Shown: piece after piece, positions 27,359-36,770 of the stretch
How positions within the stretch are numbered: position 1 is the first letter of the stretch
How the letters are laid out: each line of letters starts with the position of its first letter
DNA from: CAYMCO01 sp964388955
GTDB taxonomy: Bacteria; Chloroflexota; Anaerolineae; Anaerolineales; E44-bin32
Assembly: GCA_964388955.1 (NCBI GenBank)
Contig: CAYMCO010000044.1
Location: forward strand, 1-40,892
Reading direction: 5' to 3'
DNA length: 40,892 bases
Position numbers and translations under genes: made by a program
The notes under the pieces: generated by a model
What the model was told of the DNA's origin: nothing
Databases searched by the model: none
What the model saw: only the letters and a program-made list of their open reading frames with translations

Positions 27359-27442
27359 ATTGGGAGCGCAGAAAGCTGATTACATATCATGGCAGGCCTG
27401 CAGCTTCGCCATGTCCGCTAGGCCAGCCTCAGGAGGTGATAG

Positions 27443-28567
27443 ATGACCTTGAAGATCCTGCACACCGCTGACATCCATCTGGGGATGCGATTTACGAGAG
27501 GCTACGAGCCGGATCTTCGAGAGGCGTTAATCGACGCACGCGCCGAAGTGCTTGATCGATTGGTGGGCATCGCCAACGAGAGAGAATGTGATCTCATCGT
27601 CATCGCCGGTGATCTCTTCCACAATACGAATCCTTCACCCAATGAGATCGTCTCTGCGGCAAGCTCCCTGAGCGAATTCACAGGGCAGGTGCTGATTCTG
27701 CCAGGCAACCACGATTATTACGACGAGGCGGTCGATTCGCTGTGGGCAAACTTTGCCCCGGAGATGGGCGAGAATACCACGATTCTACGCGAGCCCGAGG
27801 TTGCGCGCATTGATGTGGCCGACCAGCCGGTCGCAATCTATCCGGGCCCATGCTATTCAACCCGCTCGGAGGAGAACATGATTGGGTGGGTGGCGGAAGC
27901 TCGAAAGGAGACCGAGGCTGATTTTCACATAGGGGTCGCACATGGCGATCTGGAGGGCGTGACTCCGGATTTCGATCAGGAGTACTTCCCCATGACTCGT
28001 AGGGAGCTTGAAGATACTGGCGTTCCGATTTGGCTGCTCGGCCATGCCCACATTCGATATCCGGATGTGGATCATGGGTCAGATGAACTCGCATTGTTCG
28101 CATCTACCCCGGAGCCCGACGGGTTTGACTGCCGGCACGGGGGTTCTGTTTGGGTCGTGACTGTCGAAGATGAGAACACCAGCAATTTCGAGGCGGTTCA
28201 AACAGGCCAATATCGGTTCCACGAGATCAGCAGGGGAGTCTCAGGAGAGGCCGATCTTAAGGATATTCGGGAGAAGTTTTCCGAGTTCGATTCCTCCAAA
28301 GATCTCGCCAAGCTCAAGCTCGAAGGCCGGCTGAAATCAGACGTCTATGATCACATCTCTGAAACGCTGGAAGACCTGGAGTCCCAAGTGTTGTATTTGG
28401 AATACGATCTCGGGGATTTGCTGCGCCAAATAACGCAGAAGGATATCGATCGCATTTTCACCCAAGAATCGTTTCCACACAGGTTGCTATCTACATTGGC
28501 GGAAAATGAGGACGATGCCCTGGCTCTCCAGAAGGCCTATGAATTGATCAATGAGGTGCGATCATGA
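27443..28567 (+). CDS. Mre11/SbcD (YhaO-like) metallophosphoesterase nuclease
   Basis: A 374-residue calcineurin-like phosphoesterase from ATG 27443, directly behind AGGAGGTGAT (27431-27440), a near-perfect ribosome site. All metal-binding motifs are present: D10-x-H12, G56-D57-L-F-H, G88-N89-H90-D91, H-G-D near 171 and G200-H-A-H203. The family (Mre11, SbcD, YhaO) cuts DNA ends as exo- and endonuclease under control of a Rad50-type ATPase. The gene for that ATPase follows with an ATGA overlap (28564-28567). The C-terminal 130 residues likely dock on the ATPase coiled coil. The gene is intact, unlike the paralogue at 25560. In this setting it probably processes foreign or damaged DNA rather than serving general repair. 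Confidence 0.88.
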   Translation: MTLKILHTADIHLGMRFTRGYEPDLREALIDARAEVLDRLVGIANERECDLIVIAGDLFHNTNPSPNEIVSAASSLSEFTGQVLILPGNHDYYDEAVDSLWANFAPEMGENTTILREPEVARIDVADQPVAIYPGPCYSTRSEENMIGWVAEARKETEADFHIGVAHGDLEGVTPDFDQEYFPMTRRELEDTGVPIWLLGHAHIRYPDVDHGSDELALFASTPEPDGFDCRHGGSVWVVTVEDENTSNFEAVQTGQYRFHEISRGVSGEADLKDIREKFSEFDSSKDLAKLKLEGRLKSDVYDHISETLEDLESQVLYLEYDLGDLLRQITQKDIDRIFTQESFPHRLLSTLAENEDDALALQKAYELINEVRS

Positions 28568-30999
28568 AGGTCCGCAGCATTCATCTGGAGCCTTTCGCAG
28601 GTGCGGCAAAGCGGACTGTCGGTTTCGAGGATGGACTGAACGTCGTTCATGGCCCGAACGAAGCGGGGAAAAGCACGCTGGTCCATGCGCTAAAGCTCTC
28701 TCTTTTCATGCCTGTCAATCCCCGGAAGAATATCTATGAGAACGAAGTGGCCAGATTCCTACCCGTCACAGGCGGCGACACCATTCATACCAAGATCATG
28801 TTCACCTTGGACAACGGAGATTATGTTCTCGAGAAGACCTGGGGCAGCCAGCCGGCCGCGAAGCTCAAGCTGCCCGGGGGCGAGACCTACTCCGACCCGG
28901 ATGCTGTGCAGAAGGAGCTGGAGGAATACTTGGGGATCTCTCCGGCCACGTGGAAAGGGATTCTCTTCGCATTTCAATCTCGCCTGGCGGATACGCTAGC
29001 TCAGATGGTGGCGGAAACTGGACCACAGCAAGACCTGGCCGCGCTGCTGCGGCGGGCAGTATTCGAGACGGATGGGGTTCGAGTTGAAGCGCTGCGAGAG
29101 GTGATCTTGCAGCAGGAAGAAGATCACTTCGGCCGGTGGGATCGGGATCTGGAAAGGCCAGATGATAATCGCGGAATTGGGAATCGATGGAAGAGGGGGG
29201 TGGGCTCGATCCTCGAAGCCTACTACGACATGCGCGAAATAAAGCAAGCGCTGGAAGATGCCCTATCCACATGGGAGCAGATCAACGAGCTGAATTCTTC
29301 CTTGCGTGAAGTTAACCGAGACATCGATAAGCTCGAAGACTTTGTGCAGAAGAATGAGCCTTTCGTGAAATCCGCTCGCAAGAGGAGCAAAGTTGAGGCG
29401 AAGCTCGAGGCCCAGCAGGGGAGAATAGAGACCCTTGAGAATCTGGGTTCTGATTGGCGGAAAGCCAGGGGCGAGATTGAGGAAAAGCAAGAGAATGAGG
29501 AAGACCTCGCCTCAAGCATCGAGAAGTTGAGGCGAGAGAGGGAAACTGCCGAGGCATATGAGGCGCAGAAGGAGAGAATGCGCATTCTGAAAAAGGCGGA
29601 GCCAAGGCATGAGGATCTGGAGGCGCATAAGAAGAAGCACGCGAACCTGAAGGCGGTCAAGAAGGAAGACATCGAAGAGCTTGGTGAACTCCAGGCCGAG
29701 ATGGCAAGGCTTGAGGCACAGATGCTCGGTGGGAAGGTGGCCTTCGAACTGGAAGCGCGAAAGGATCTTGACTTCAGGCTCTCGAAAGGGAGTGGCCCAT
29801 TGGAGTCGAGAAGCCTGAAGGGGGGGAAGAGCATTAGTGAGCAGGCGGAGGGCCGGATACAGATCGAACACGAAGACTGGGAGCTCAGGGTCCGATCTGG
29901 GGATGAGCCATTGGAGCAATTGGAGAGCGAAAGATCCGCTCTTGAGGCCGAATTCGAGAAGGCGTTGGAGTCTCTCGATTGTTCAAGCCTGAAAGCGGCC
30001 AAGAAGGCACAAGAGGTGTATTCAGAGTCCGAAAGGAAACTCTCAGAGCTGACGATAGCGCTAGAGCACGCCCTGGAAGGTGAGGCTCTCGAGGAATTGA
30101 AGGCAAGTCTGGATGATGTGCGGACCGAGGAGCCTGGCCGCCCCTTGCTTGAGGTCGCGGAGGATCTAGCGAAAAAGGAGGAGCGCAGCCAAGGACTAAT
30201 CGAAGATCTCGATATGCTTCAGAGCAAGATCGACAATTGGAAAGCTGAATATGGAAGCCTGGATGAACTCGAGCGGCTGGAGAAAGAAGCGAGAAACCTG
30301 AAAGCGCAATACCAACAAGACCTCGATGATCTTGAACCTCTTCCTGACAGAATTGAGGATGCTGATCGATTTGTCGAGGAATTCGAAGCCAAACAAGCGG
30401 AGCTGACCGAAAGGCGAGAAACGAGGGAGGAGCTTCGAGTTGGCATCGCCGAGCTGAGAGGTGAATTGCCAGAAGAATCCGAAGAAGAGCTTTCTAGCAA
30501 CTTGGAGAGAGCGGAGGGAGTCTTCAATCGCAGACGGAACGAGGGAAAGGCGATCGAGAGGGTTCGCGAGGAGTTCGAGAGGCTCGAAGCAGAGATGGAT
30601 AGCTCAACAATGGAGCCCTGGATAGACAGCCTCCGTGAGGTGATTGAGCCCTTGACGATGGGGAGGTATGAAGCGACGAGTGATCTGGGCGGTGACGAGT
30701 TAGAGGCGCGGCGGAAAGACGGGGTCAGCGTGCCGATCGATCTCCTTTCCGAAGGGACGAAAGTCGGTATTGGGCTGGCGATCCGACTGGCGATGGCCCG
30801 ATATTTCCTGGGTGGTCGCGAGGGTTTCCTTGTGATGGATGATCCATTGGTGGATCTCGACCCCGATCGGCAGCAGGCTGCGGCGAAGGTTGTCAAGGAA
30901 TTCGCCAAGGACAAGCAAGTGATTGTACTGACATGCCAACCATCGCACGCTGACATGCTTGGAGGGAACAGGATTGAGCTTCCGATGGTGGGGGTCTAG
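28564..30999 (+). CDS. Rad50/SbcC-type (YhaN-like) coiled-coil ATPase
   Basis: An 811-residue ATPase coupled to the phosphoesterase gene by ATGA. Walker A G-P-N-E-A-G-K-S-T is at 30-38, a Q-loop region near 140, and the ABC signature L-S-E-G-T-K-V-G-I-G near 728, followed by Walker B L-V-M-D-D-P-L-V-D-L-D near 757-767 and a final L-T-C-Q-P switch where T-H is usual. Residues about 200-690 are long Glu/Lys/Leu-rich coiled coils. No CxxC zinc hook is present, so it is closer to the YhaN/AAA_27 group than to classical Rad50. It should gate the nuclease through ATP-driven clamp closure. McrC follows after 15 bases. Confidence 0.88.
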   Translation: MKVRSIHLEPFAGAAKRTVGFEDGLNVVHGPNEAGKSTLVHALKLSLFMPVNPRKNIYENEVARFLPVTGGDTIHTKIMFTLDNGDYVLEKTWGSQPAAKLKLPGGETYSDPDAVQKELEEYLGISPATWKGILFAFQSRLADTLAQMVAETGPQQDLAALLRRAVFETDGVRVEALREVILQQEEDHFGRWDRDLERPDDNRGIGNRWKRGVGSILEAYYDMREIKQALEDALSTWEQINELNSSLREVNRDIDKLEDFVQKNEPFVKSARKRSKVEAKLEAQQGRIETLENLGSDWRKARGEIEEKQENEEDLASSIEKLRRERETAEAYEAQKERMRILKKAEPRHEDLEAHKKKHANLKAVKKEDIEELGELQAEMARLEAQMLGGKVAFELEARKDLDFRLSKGSGPLESRSLKGGKSISEQAEGRIQIEHEDWELRVRSGDEPLEQLESERSALEAEFEKALESLDCSSLKAAKKAQEVYSESERKLSELTIALEHALEGEALEELKASLDDVRTEEPGRPLLEVAEDLAKKEERSQGLIEDLDMLQSKIDNWKAEYGSLDELERLEKEARNLKAQYQQDLDDLEPLPDRIEDADRFVEEFEAKQAELTERRETREELRVGIAELRGELPEESEEELSSNLERAEGVFNRRRNEGKAIERVREEFERLEAEMDSSTMEPWIDSLREVIEPLTMGRYEATSDLGGDELEARRKDGVSVPIDLLSEGTKVGIGLAIRLAMARYFLGGREGFLVMDDPLVDLDPDRQQAAAKVVKEFAKDKQVIVLTCQPSHADMLGGNRIELPMVGV

Positions 31000-31014
31000 G
31001 GGTTATCGGATTTC

Positions 31015-32355
31015 ATGATCCAAATCACCCTCTTCGAGCACCAGCGAATCACATACGCAGATCTTGGTTGGGGTCCCGATTCCATCTATCCCGATTTGCT
31101 TGAGCGTCTCAATGATGCATCAAGTGATGTGATCATTCATGTCGGAAGGAAGTCGATCAAGGCCGCGCAATATGTGGGCATCCTGCGCGTGGGCGATCTC
31201 TCCATCCAGATTCTGCCGAAGATCGACTTTGACCCGGAGGGTGATGCCGAGTCGCTGGCAGGCTCAATGCCGAGGCGGCGGGCCGAGAACTCAGCCATGC
31301 ATAATCTGCTCCATATGCTGGCGTATGCAGAGGGGATCGAGCTCAGAGAAAAGGCCGTGGCTGGCCTGCAAGCGCAGCGAAGCGATTGGTTCGAGCTCCT
31401 CACGAGATTTTTCGCTTTGGAGCTGCATTCGCAGTTCGCCCAAGGGGTGTATCGAGCATATGTGCGCCAAGAGGATTCGCTTCCAGTGATGCGCGGCAAA
31501 TGGCTCCTTGCACGACAGCTCTCAAGACGGCCCCACATCGGAAACAATTTTGAGCTGGCCTTTGACGAATTCACGGTGGATACAAGGCTGAATCAGGTAT
31601 TCCGCTTCGTCGTGGAGCGGTTGCTCACCCTAACGAATGACCCAACAAACCAAAGGCTGCTGCATGCCATCCGTGCCTGGCTCATCGACGTTCGGCTGGT
31701 CGGAAATCTGCCTGCCGCTGCCTTGGATGAGGTTCCCTTCGATCGACTGAACGACAGGTTCCGCGTGGCATTCAATTATGCACGCATGTTCCTCGCAGGG
31801 ACATCGACGATCTTGCAAAGCGGTAGGACACAAGCCTTCGCGTTTGTATTTGACATGAACCGCCTGTTCGAGCGTTTTGTGGCCAGGTTCATCCTGCGTT
31901 TCCGTGACCGGATCTCTTCAAGTCATAAGCCGCAACCCCGCATCACCGTGCAGTCCAAGGGAACCCTGATTCACCTCCTGCAGCGGGACATCGATGGCAA
32001 AGAATTCGTGCGGCTGCAGCCGGATCTGCTTTTTTCGCAGGGTGACGGGCGCCATCAACTGATCGTGGACACGAAGTACAAGTATCTGGGCGACGCCCCG
32101 AAAGCGCTTGCGGTTTCTGAGGCTGATCTCTATCAGATGCTGGCTTATATGGTCCGCTTCAAGTGCGAGAATTCCATGCTCTTGTATCCTGGCGGTGGAA
32201 GGGATCGGCGCGTGTCCACGCGCTTTCGCGTGGCTGACGAGGATCGAGTGATCCACGTCGCTTCCATTGACTTGCGCAAACCGCTAAGCGACCCCCGGTT
32301 ACTCATCGGAGAGCTTGCCTCGCTCTTCGAGTTCATGCCGAGCCGGGTGCATTAG
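31015..32355 (+). CDS. mcrC: McrC-type nuclease subunit
   Basis: A 446-residue McrC-family protein from ATG 31015. The N-terminal half fits the McrBC adaptor region (V-G-I-L-R-V-G-D-L-S-I-Q-I-L-P-K). The C-terminal third holds a PD-(D/E)XK core: P-D337-L-L-F, then I-V-D352-T-K354-Y-K and the A-D-L-Y-Q-M-L-A-Y helix. In McrBC systems McrC cuts DNA when McrB, a GTPase, has recognised modified bases and translocated. mcrB usually precedes mcrC; here mcrC comes first, 11 bases before mcrB. The ribosome site is weak, so expression may rely on coupling to the ATPase gene upstream. Confidence 0.88.
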   Translation: MIQITLFEHQRITYADLGWGPDSIYPDLLERLNDASSDVIIHVGRKSIKAAQYVGILRVGDLSIQILPKIDFDPEGDAESLAGSMPRRRAENSAMHNLLHMLAYAEGIELREKAVAGLQAQRSDWFELLTRFFALELHSQFAQGVYRAYVRQEDSLPVMRGKWLLARQLSRRPHIGNNFELAFDEFTVDTRLNQVFRFVVERLLTLTNDPTNQRLLHAIRAWLIDVRLVGNLPAAALDEVPFDRLNDRFRVAFNYARMFLAGTSTILQSGRTQAFAFVFDMNRLFERFVARFILRFRDRISSSHKPQPRITVQSKGTLIHLLQRDIDGKEFVRLQPDLLFSQGDGRHQLIVDTKYKYLGDAPKALAVSEADLYQMLAYMVRFKCENSMLLYPGGGRDRRVSTRFRVADEDRVIHVASIDLRKPLSDPRLLIGELASLFEFMPSRVH

Positions 32356-32366
32356 GAGGTCAGAAT

Positions 32367-34616
32367 ATGGCTATTCGAGAACAGAGCCGACCGATCTACC
32401 AGGCATTTCGCGAGTTCATCGATCGTTGCGTTCGGCGGGATCGCTCGCTGCTTTGGCCAGAGGATCAGGTGTGGACGGTCGAGCGGCTCCAGACCATGCG
32501 AGAGCGGCTCATTGACGCCCCGGTGTTCGGTGGCGACTTGTCATTCGAGGAGAAGCTCCTGGAGCAGCTCCGTGGTGCGGATCCGCGCGTCTGGAAGATC
32601 ATCGCCGATGTCTATTTCGTCTACTTCCTGCCGTCCACATTCATTAAGGTCGAGAAGAAAATCAACGATGTGAGTTGGGCCGCTGCGACTGGGGGATTTC
32701 GGGTCCCGCCTGCGGATGCGGAAATTTGGGCGGCCCAGGACGCTGGATATACGCGCACGTCGCTCAAGTACCATACCAAATATGCACAGTTCTGGCTGGT
32801 AATCCTATTCGCCCTGAGGACGAAGCAGAGCGACGATGCGGAACGCGTGCTGACGGATCCGCTGGCGATGCAGTCCATGCTGGACGGCATCCTGGATGGT
32901 ATCTCTGCTAAGATGGATCGGGCATACGACATGCGGCATGCTATCCTATACATGAGTTTCCCCGACGAGTATGAGCGCATCATCAGCACGCGGGACAAAG
33001 AGCGGATCGTAGAGAAGTACGGGGATCATCTCGATGAGGTGCCTGACGACCTTGATCAAGCGCTCCGGGATATCCGTCAGGCTTTGCCACAACATCGTGG
33101 GGATCTTGGTCCCCACTTCGATTTCTATGACGACGTGCGGGAGGAGTGGCGGCCGAAGAAACGACCGAAGAAGGTCCAGCAGGAGGATGTCGAGCAAGTA
33201 ACCAAGCAGGTCCGGGATGAGGGGCCCGAATATTCCCCAGAAACCAATGAAACCATCGAGAGCATCCTCGCCACGCTGACCTACTCAAGGAACTTGATCC
33301 TCTATGGCCCGCCCGGCACGGGTAAGACCTTCATCGCCCACAAGGTGGCGGAGATCCTGGCCAAGCCTCGCACAGGCGAGGGTGTATCTCAAGCCGTCAA
33401 GCTTCAGGAGGTCGCCGGCAGGCTCACCTTCTATGAACTCTTGGCTCTGGGGATGTATATGAAGGACCCTGACGGGCGGCATCCCGTACCCGAGCTGCAG
33501 AAACTGCCGATCATCGATGCACGGTTCGCTGTTTCTCCGGTCAAGCGTCCCGGCAGCCAGATTTGGGGATATATGCAGTCTCACTCGACACCCGCGAGCG
33601 AGACAGTCAAAATCGCCAGGCGCTCCGAGCCATACCTTTTTGACAAGGATGAGGAGAGCCGTTGGCTCCTCACTGAAGCTGGCAAGACCTACGTTGAGGA
33701 GAATCTCGGCGACGATCTAGGTTCACTGACCTCAGGGCGAAAACCCGTCGGAATCGAGGCTTTCATCGAATGGGTGACATTCCATCAATCCTACGCTTAT
33801 GAAGAATTCATTGAAGGCTTGAGGCCGGTTCCATCGGAAGAGGAACCCGGGGCGATCACTTATGAGGTCGTACCTGGCGCATTCAAACGAATCGCGACAA
33901 AGGCGGCAGCCGATCCGGATAACAATTATGTGCTGGTCATCGACGAGATCAACAGGGGCAATATCGCCAAGATCTTTGGGGAACTGATCACGCTGATTGA
34001 GGATGATAAGCGGTCTGGGGAGGAGAACGCACTATCGATTGCGTTGGCTTATTCACCCGATCGGAGATTCTCTGTGCCGAGCAATTTATACATTATCGGC
34101 ACCATGAACACCGCGGATCGCAGCATCGCGTTGTTGGACCTCGCGCTTCGCCGGCGCTTCTCCTTCGAAGAAATCATGCCCCAGCCGGAGCTGCTGGATG
34201 GGGTCACAGTCGATGGCCCGGAAGCGACAGTCCAATTGGGAGGCCTCCTCCGAGCGCTCAATGAGAAGCTTCGCTCACTGCGCGATCGCGATCATCAAAT
34301 CGGCCACAGCTACTTCTTGAAGGTCCGCGACGCGAAGGAGGTGGATCGTGTCGATATGCTGGAATATGTCTGGAACCGCCAGATCATGCCCCTGCTTCAG
34401 GAGTACTTCTACAGCCAGCCGGAGAGGCTGCTCGAGCTGCTTGCGCCGATGTATCCCGAAGTTTCCATTTCCGGGACCGGCGCCCCGGGCGGGGGCTTGA
34501 CGGAGGACCTAGATCCGCTTTCCGGGGATGAGCTTCTCTTCGCGTTGTCCTCATTGGTGGGGCAACGCGCAAGCCGTGCTCCAGAGGATACCGTATACGA
34601 AGCGCCCCGACCTTGA
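32367..34616 (+). CDS. mcrB: McrB-type AAA+ GTPase with a large insertion
   Basis: A 749-residue protein from ATG 32367 with TAGGAGGT upstream. Walker A G-P-P-G-T-G-K-T is at 314-321, F-H-Q-S-Y-A-Y-E-E-F at 472-481, Walker B V-I-D526-E-I-N-R-G-N and the McrB-specific M-N-T-A-D-R-S-I near 580, then A-L-R-R-R-F. These are hallmark McrB residues; the protein should form hexameric rings that hydrolyse GTP and drive McrC. Residues 1-300 replace the small modified-base domain of E. coli McrB and should decide what is recognised; I do not recognise that fold. A further 135-residue insertion lies between Walker A and F-H-Q-S-Y and contains a winged-helix-like W-L-L-T-E-A-G-K-T-Y-V. Confidence 0.92.
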   Translation: MAIREQSRPIYQAFREFIDRCVRRDRSLLWPEDQVWTVERLQTMRERLIDAPVFGGDLSFEEKLLEQLRGADPRVWKIIADVYFVYFLPSTFIKVEKKINDVSWAAATGGFRVPPADAEIWAAQDAGYTRTSLKYHTKYAQFWLVILFALRTKQSDDAERVLTDPLAMQSMLDGILDGISAKMDRAYDMRHAILYMSFPDEYERIISTRDKERIVEKYGDHLDEVPDDLDQALRDIRQALPQHRGDLGPHFDFYDDVREEWRPKKRPKKVQQEDVEQVTKQVRDEGPEYSPETNETIESILATLTYSRNLILYGPPGTGKTFIAHKVAEILAKPRTGEGVSQAVKLQEVAGRLTFYELLALGMYMKDPDGRHPVPELQKLPIIDARFAVSPVKRPGSQIWGYMQSHSTPASETVKIARRSEPYLFDKDEESRWLLTEAGKTYVEENLGDDLGSLTSGRKPVGIEAFIEWVTFHQSYAYEEFIEGLRPVPSEEEPGAITYEVVPGAFKRIATKAAADPDNNYVLVIDEINRGNIAKIFGELITLIEDDKRSGEENALSIALAYSPDRRFSVPSNLYIIGTMNTADRSIALLDLALRRRFSFEEIMPQPELLDGVTVDGPEATVQLGGLLRALNEKLRSLRDRDHQIGHSYFLKVRDAKEVDRVDMLEYVWNRQIMPLLQEYFYSQPERLLELLAPMYPEVSISGTGAPGGGLTEDLDPLSGDELLFALSSLVGQRASRAPEDTVYEAPRP

Positions 34617-34717
34617 TAGACGGAGTGGCCATGGGTTCGGGGCGCTGTGGAAGAGTTGTCGGATGATTGCTTGACGAAGCGAACTCCGAGCCGCGCTTAT
34701 TACGGGAGGTCGGACGA

Positions 34718-35806
34718 ATGAGCATCATCGTATCTCGCAAGGGTGAGGATGCCCAAAGCCTGGAACCAATAGGCATTCCCGAGGAGACGTTCCTGCAAGA
34801 TTATGTAAGCGCGAATATTGAGGCCCTGCCAATGCAAGAGATTGATGAGGACATTCGGCTGCTCGTGGTCGCCAAGGAATTTCCCACTCAAAGCGGGGCG
34901 ATTGATGCGCTGGCGCTGGATCAAGATGGCGAGCTGTATATCCTGGAGACCAAGCTCTATCGCAATCCGGATAAGCGCAAAGTGCTGGCGCAGATGCTGG
35001 ATTACGGAGCGGCCTTGTGGAGAGGCTACGGCAGCACGGGCGCATTTCTGGAGGATCTGAGAGATGCTTCCAGTGCCCACCTGGGAGCATCACTGGCTGA
35101 ATCGCTGCAGGGTCATTTCGGAGTGGAGGAGGCAGAACTGGAGGAGTTGATGCAGGCGGTCGGGGAGAGTGTAGAAAATGGCGCTTTCCGATTTGTAGTT
35201 TTGATGGATCGCATGGATGATCGCCTCAAGGATCTGATCAGCTTCGTGAATGAGAACAGCCGATTCACGATCTATGGAGTAGAGCTGGAATTCTACGAGT
35301 TTGAGGAATTACAGATCGCGATCCCAAAGATGTACGGAGCTGAGGTGCGGAAGGAGGTATCGAGTGGATCCCCTCGCAAGTCCTGGGATGAAGCGAGCTT
35401 CTTCGAGGATGCGGAGGAGCGACTCGATGAGAAAACGGTTCAAGCGATCAGAGATGTCTACGAGTATGCAAAAGGTGCAGCCGACAGAATTACATGGGGC
35501 ACGGGTTATGCCTCCGGCTCGTTCAATCCAAGATTTGAGCATATATCTCCTCGTTCGCTGATTACCGTTTATTCGGACGGCAGAATCTCTGTTAACTTCG
35601 GAGGGTTCACGGGGTCCCAGATCGGGGATCGGCTGGCATCGCAGTTATCATCTCGGATGAATTCAGAGCTCGATATTGAGTTCGAGGAAGACTATCAAAG
35701 GAAATATCCGCAGATCAAGCCTGAGGAATGGGTTGACAGATGGGAGGACCTGATTCGCATATTAGATGATGTGGTTCATTCGAGCGGGGAAGCGAAGCCC
35801 GATTGA
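34718..35806 (+). CDS. PD-(D/E)XK nuclease, DUF91/NucS-like
   Basis: A 362-residue protein. ATG 34718 is chosen because GGAGGT at 34704-34709 sits at the right distance; the frame extends upstream to a TTG at 34667 without support. The N-terminal 110 residues form a nuclease core: G-A-I-D63-A-L-A-L, then Y-I-L-E77-T-K79-L and Q92-M-L-D-Y-G, as in NucS/DUF91-type endonucleases. The last 200 residues are a separate domain, possibly DNA-binding, that I cannot name. It follows mcrB by about 100 bases on the same strand and is the last gene of the block, so it may be an accessory nuclease of the McrBC/SbcCD-like assembly or an independent one. Confidence 0.75.
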   Translation: MSIIVSRKGEDAQSLEPIGIPEETFLQDYVSANIEALPMQEIDEDIRLLVVAKEFPTQSGAIDALALDQDGELYILETKLYRNPDKRKVLAQMLDYGAALWRGYGSTGAFLEDLRDASSAHLGASLAESLQGHFGVEEAELEELMQAVGESVENGAFRFVVLMDRMDDRLKDLISFVNENSRFTIYGVELEFYEFEELQIAIPKMYGAEVRKEVSSGSPRKSWDEASFFEDAEERLDEKTVQAIRDVYEYAKGAADRITWGTGYASGSFNPRFEHISPRSLITVYSDGRISVNFGGFTGSQIGDRLASQLSSRMNSELDIEFEEDYQRKYPQIKPEEWVDRWEDLIRILDDVVHSSGEAKPD

Positions 35807-35858
35807 GTGTTGGTGGGAGATTGAAACCGGGCATATGCAGATCAGAAGTCAATGATGG

Positions 35859-36770
35859 CTAGCTCCATCCCCTATCGGGATCCCAGGTCCTCTCGAGTGG
35901 TCCACCTCCGCCAAGCGCATCCAAAACCGGCTGAGCAAATTCTGTGATCCATCCGAGGATCAGGTTGAACTCAGGGAGAGCCCCGGGGTCTTGCCCAATG
36001 CGCATGATGTATGCGTTCCACAAATCGCGCTTCTCCTCTGCGAAGGCCTCGCTGAACAGATCGGATAGCTTCATGTTGGCGGTCGTTCCTCGATTCCTTA
36101 GAGTCGCATTCAACGCCTCGGCGAGAGTTATTCCTTCAAAGGCAAATTGGTGCGATATGGCCCAGATGTCGTAGAAGTCATTCATACGTGAATTGATCTT
36201 CCCATAATGAAGAATTGCCTAGATCTTTTCGGAAAGGACGGTCTCGGGCCGATATGCTCGCACGACAGGGGCATCAAAGCGAAGGATCGTCGGGAATTCT
36301 GCGGACACGGGTTCGGGGAAGATGGCGTCGGAAAAACCCATATCGAGTTGGAGAGGGATTTCGACCTTGCCGATGAATCCTACCAGCTTCGCACGGAGCC
36401 CCGGATTGTCTGCGCGCTCGATGATTGCATCCAAGACGATCGAATCTGGATCAAACCGTATTCCATCAGGCTCAACCTCAGCGTTGCAGATCTCCCGCAA
36501 TATTTTCTCTGCCTCGGCCACGTTGCCGCCGATGTACGCCCTGAAGTCGATATCACGCGTTGTCCTCGTGGCCCCCGATGGCCATGTCATCATGGCCAAG
36601 GCGCCCTTCAATACGAATCGATCGCGATATGGTGATTTGGCGAGCCTATAGAGGAGTCTCTCAAAGCCATAGAATGTGAGGATCTCCTGGAACGTCCGGC
36701 CCTCTGATCGAGCTACTTGCCTCAAACGACCCAGCACGGATGCCGGCAGGTTCTTGATCTTGTTGGTCAT
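35859..36770 (-). pseudogene. abiEii: AbiEii nucleotidyltransferase toxin split by an amber codon
   Basis: Read from 36770 to 35859, the frame encodes an AbiEii-family protein of about 303 codons: V-L-K-G-A-L-A-M near residue 52, the nucleotidyltransferase R-T-T-R-D-I-D-F near 70, and the C-terminal S-R-M-N-D-F-Y-D-I-W after a V-L-S-E-K motif. One TAG at 36219-36221 interrupts it at codon 184, exactly where the family has E-K-x-(E/Q)-A, so one base change from GAG or CAG explains it. No frameshift is present. AbiEii toxins modify tRNA or other targets with nucleotides and cause growth arrest; this copy is probably inactive unless the stop is suppressed. Its start overlaps the antitoxin stop (ATGA on the minus strand). 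Confidence 0.88.
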
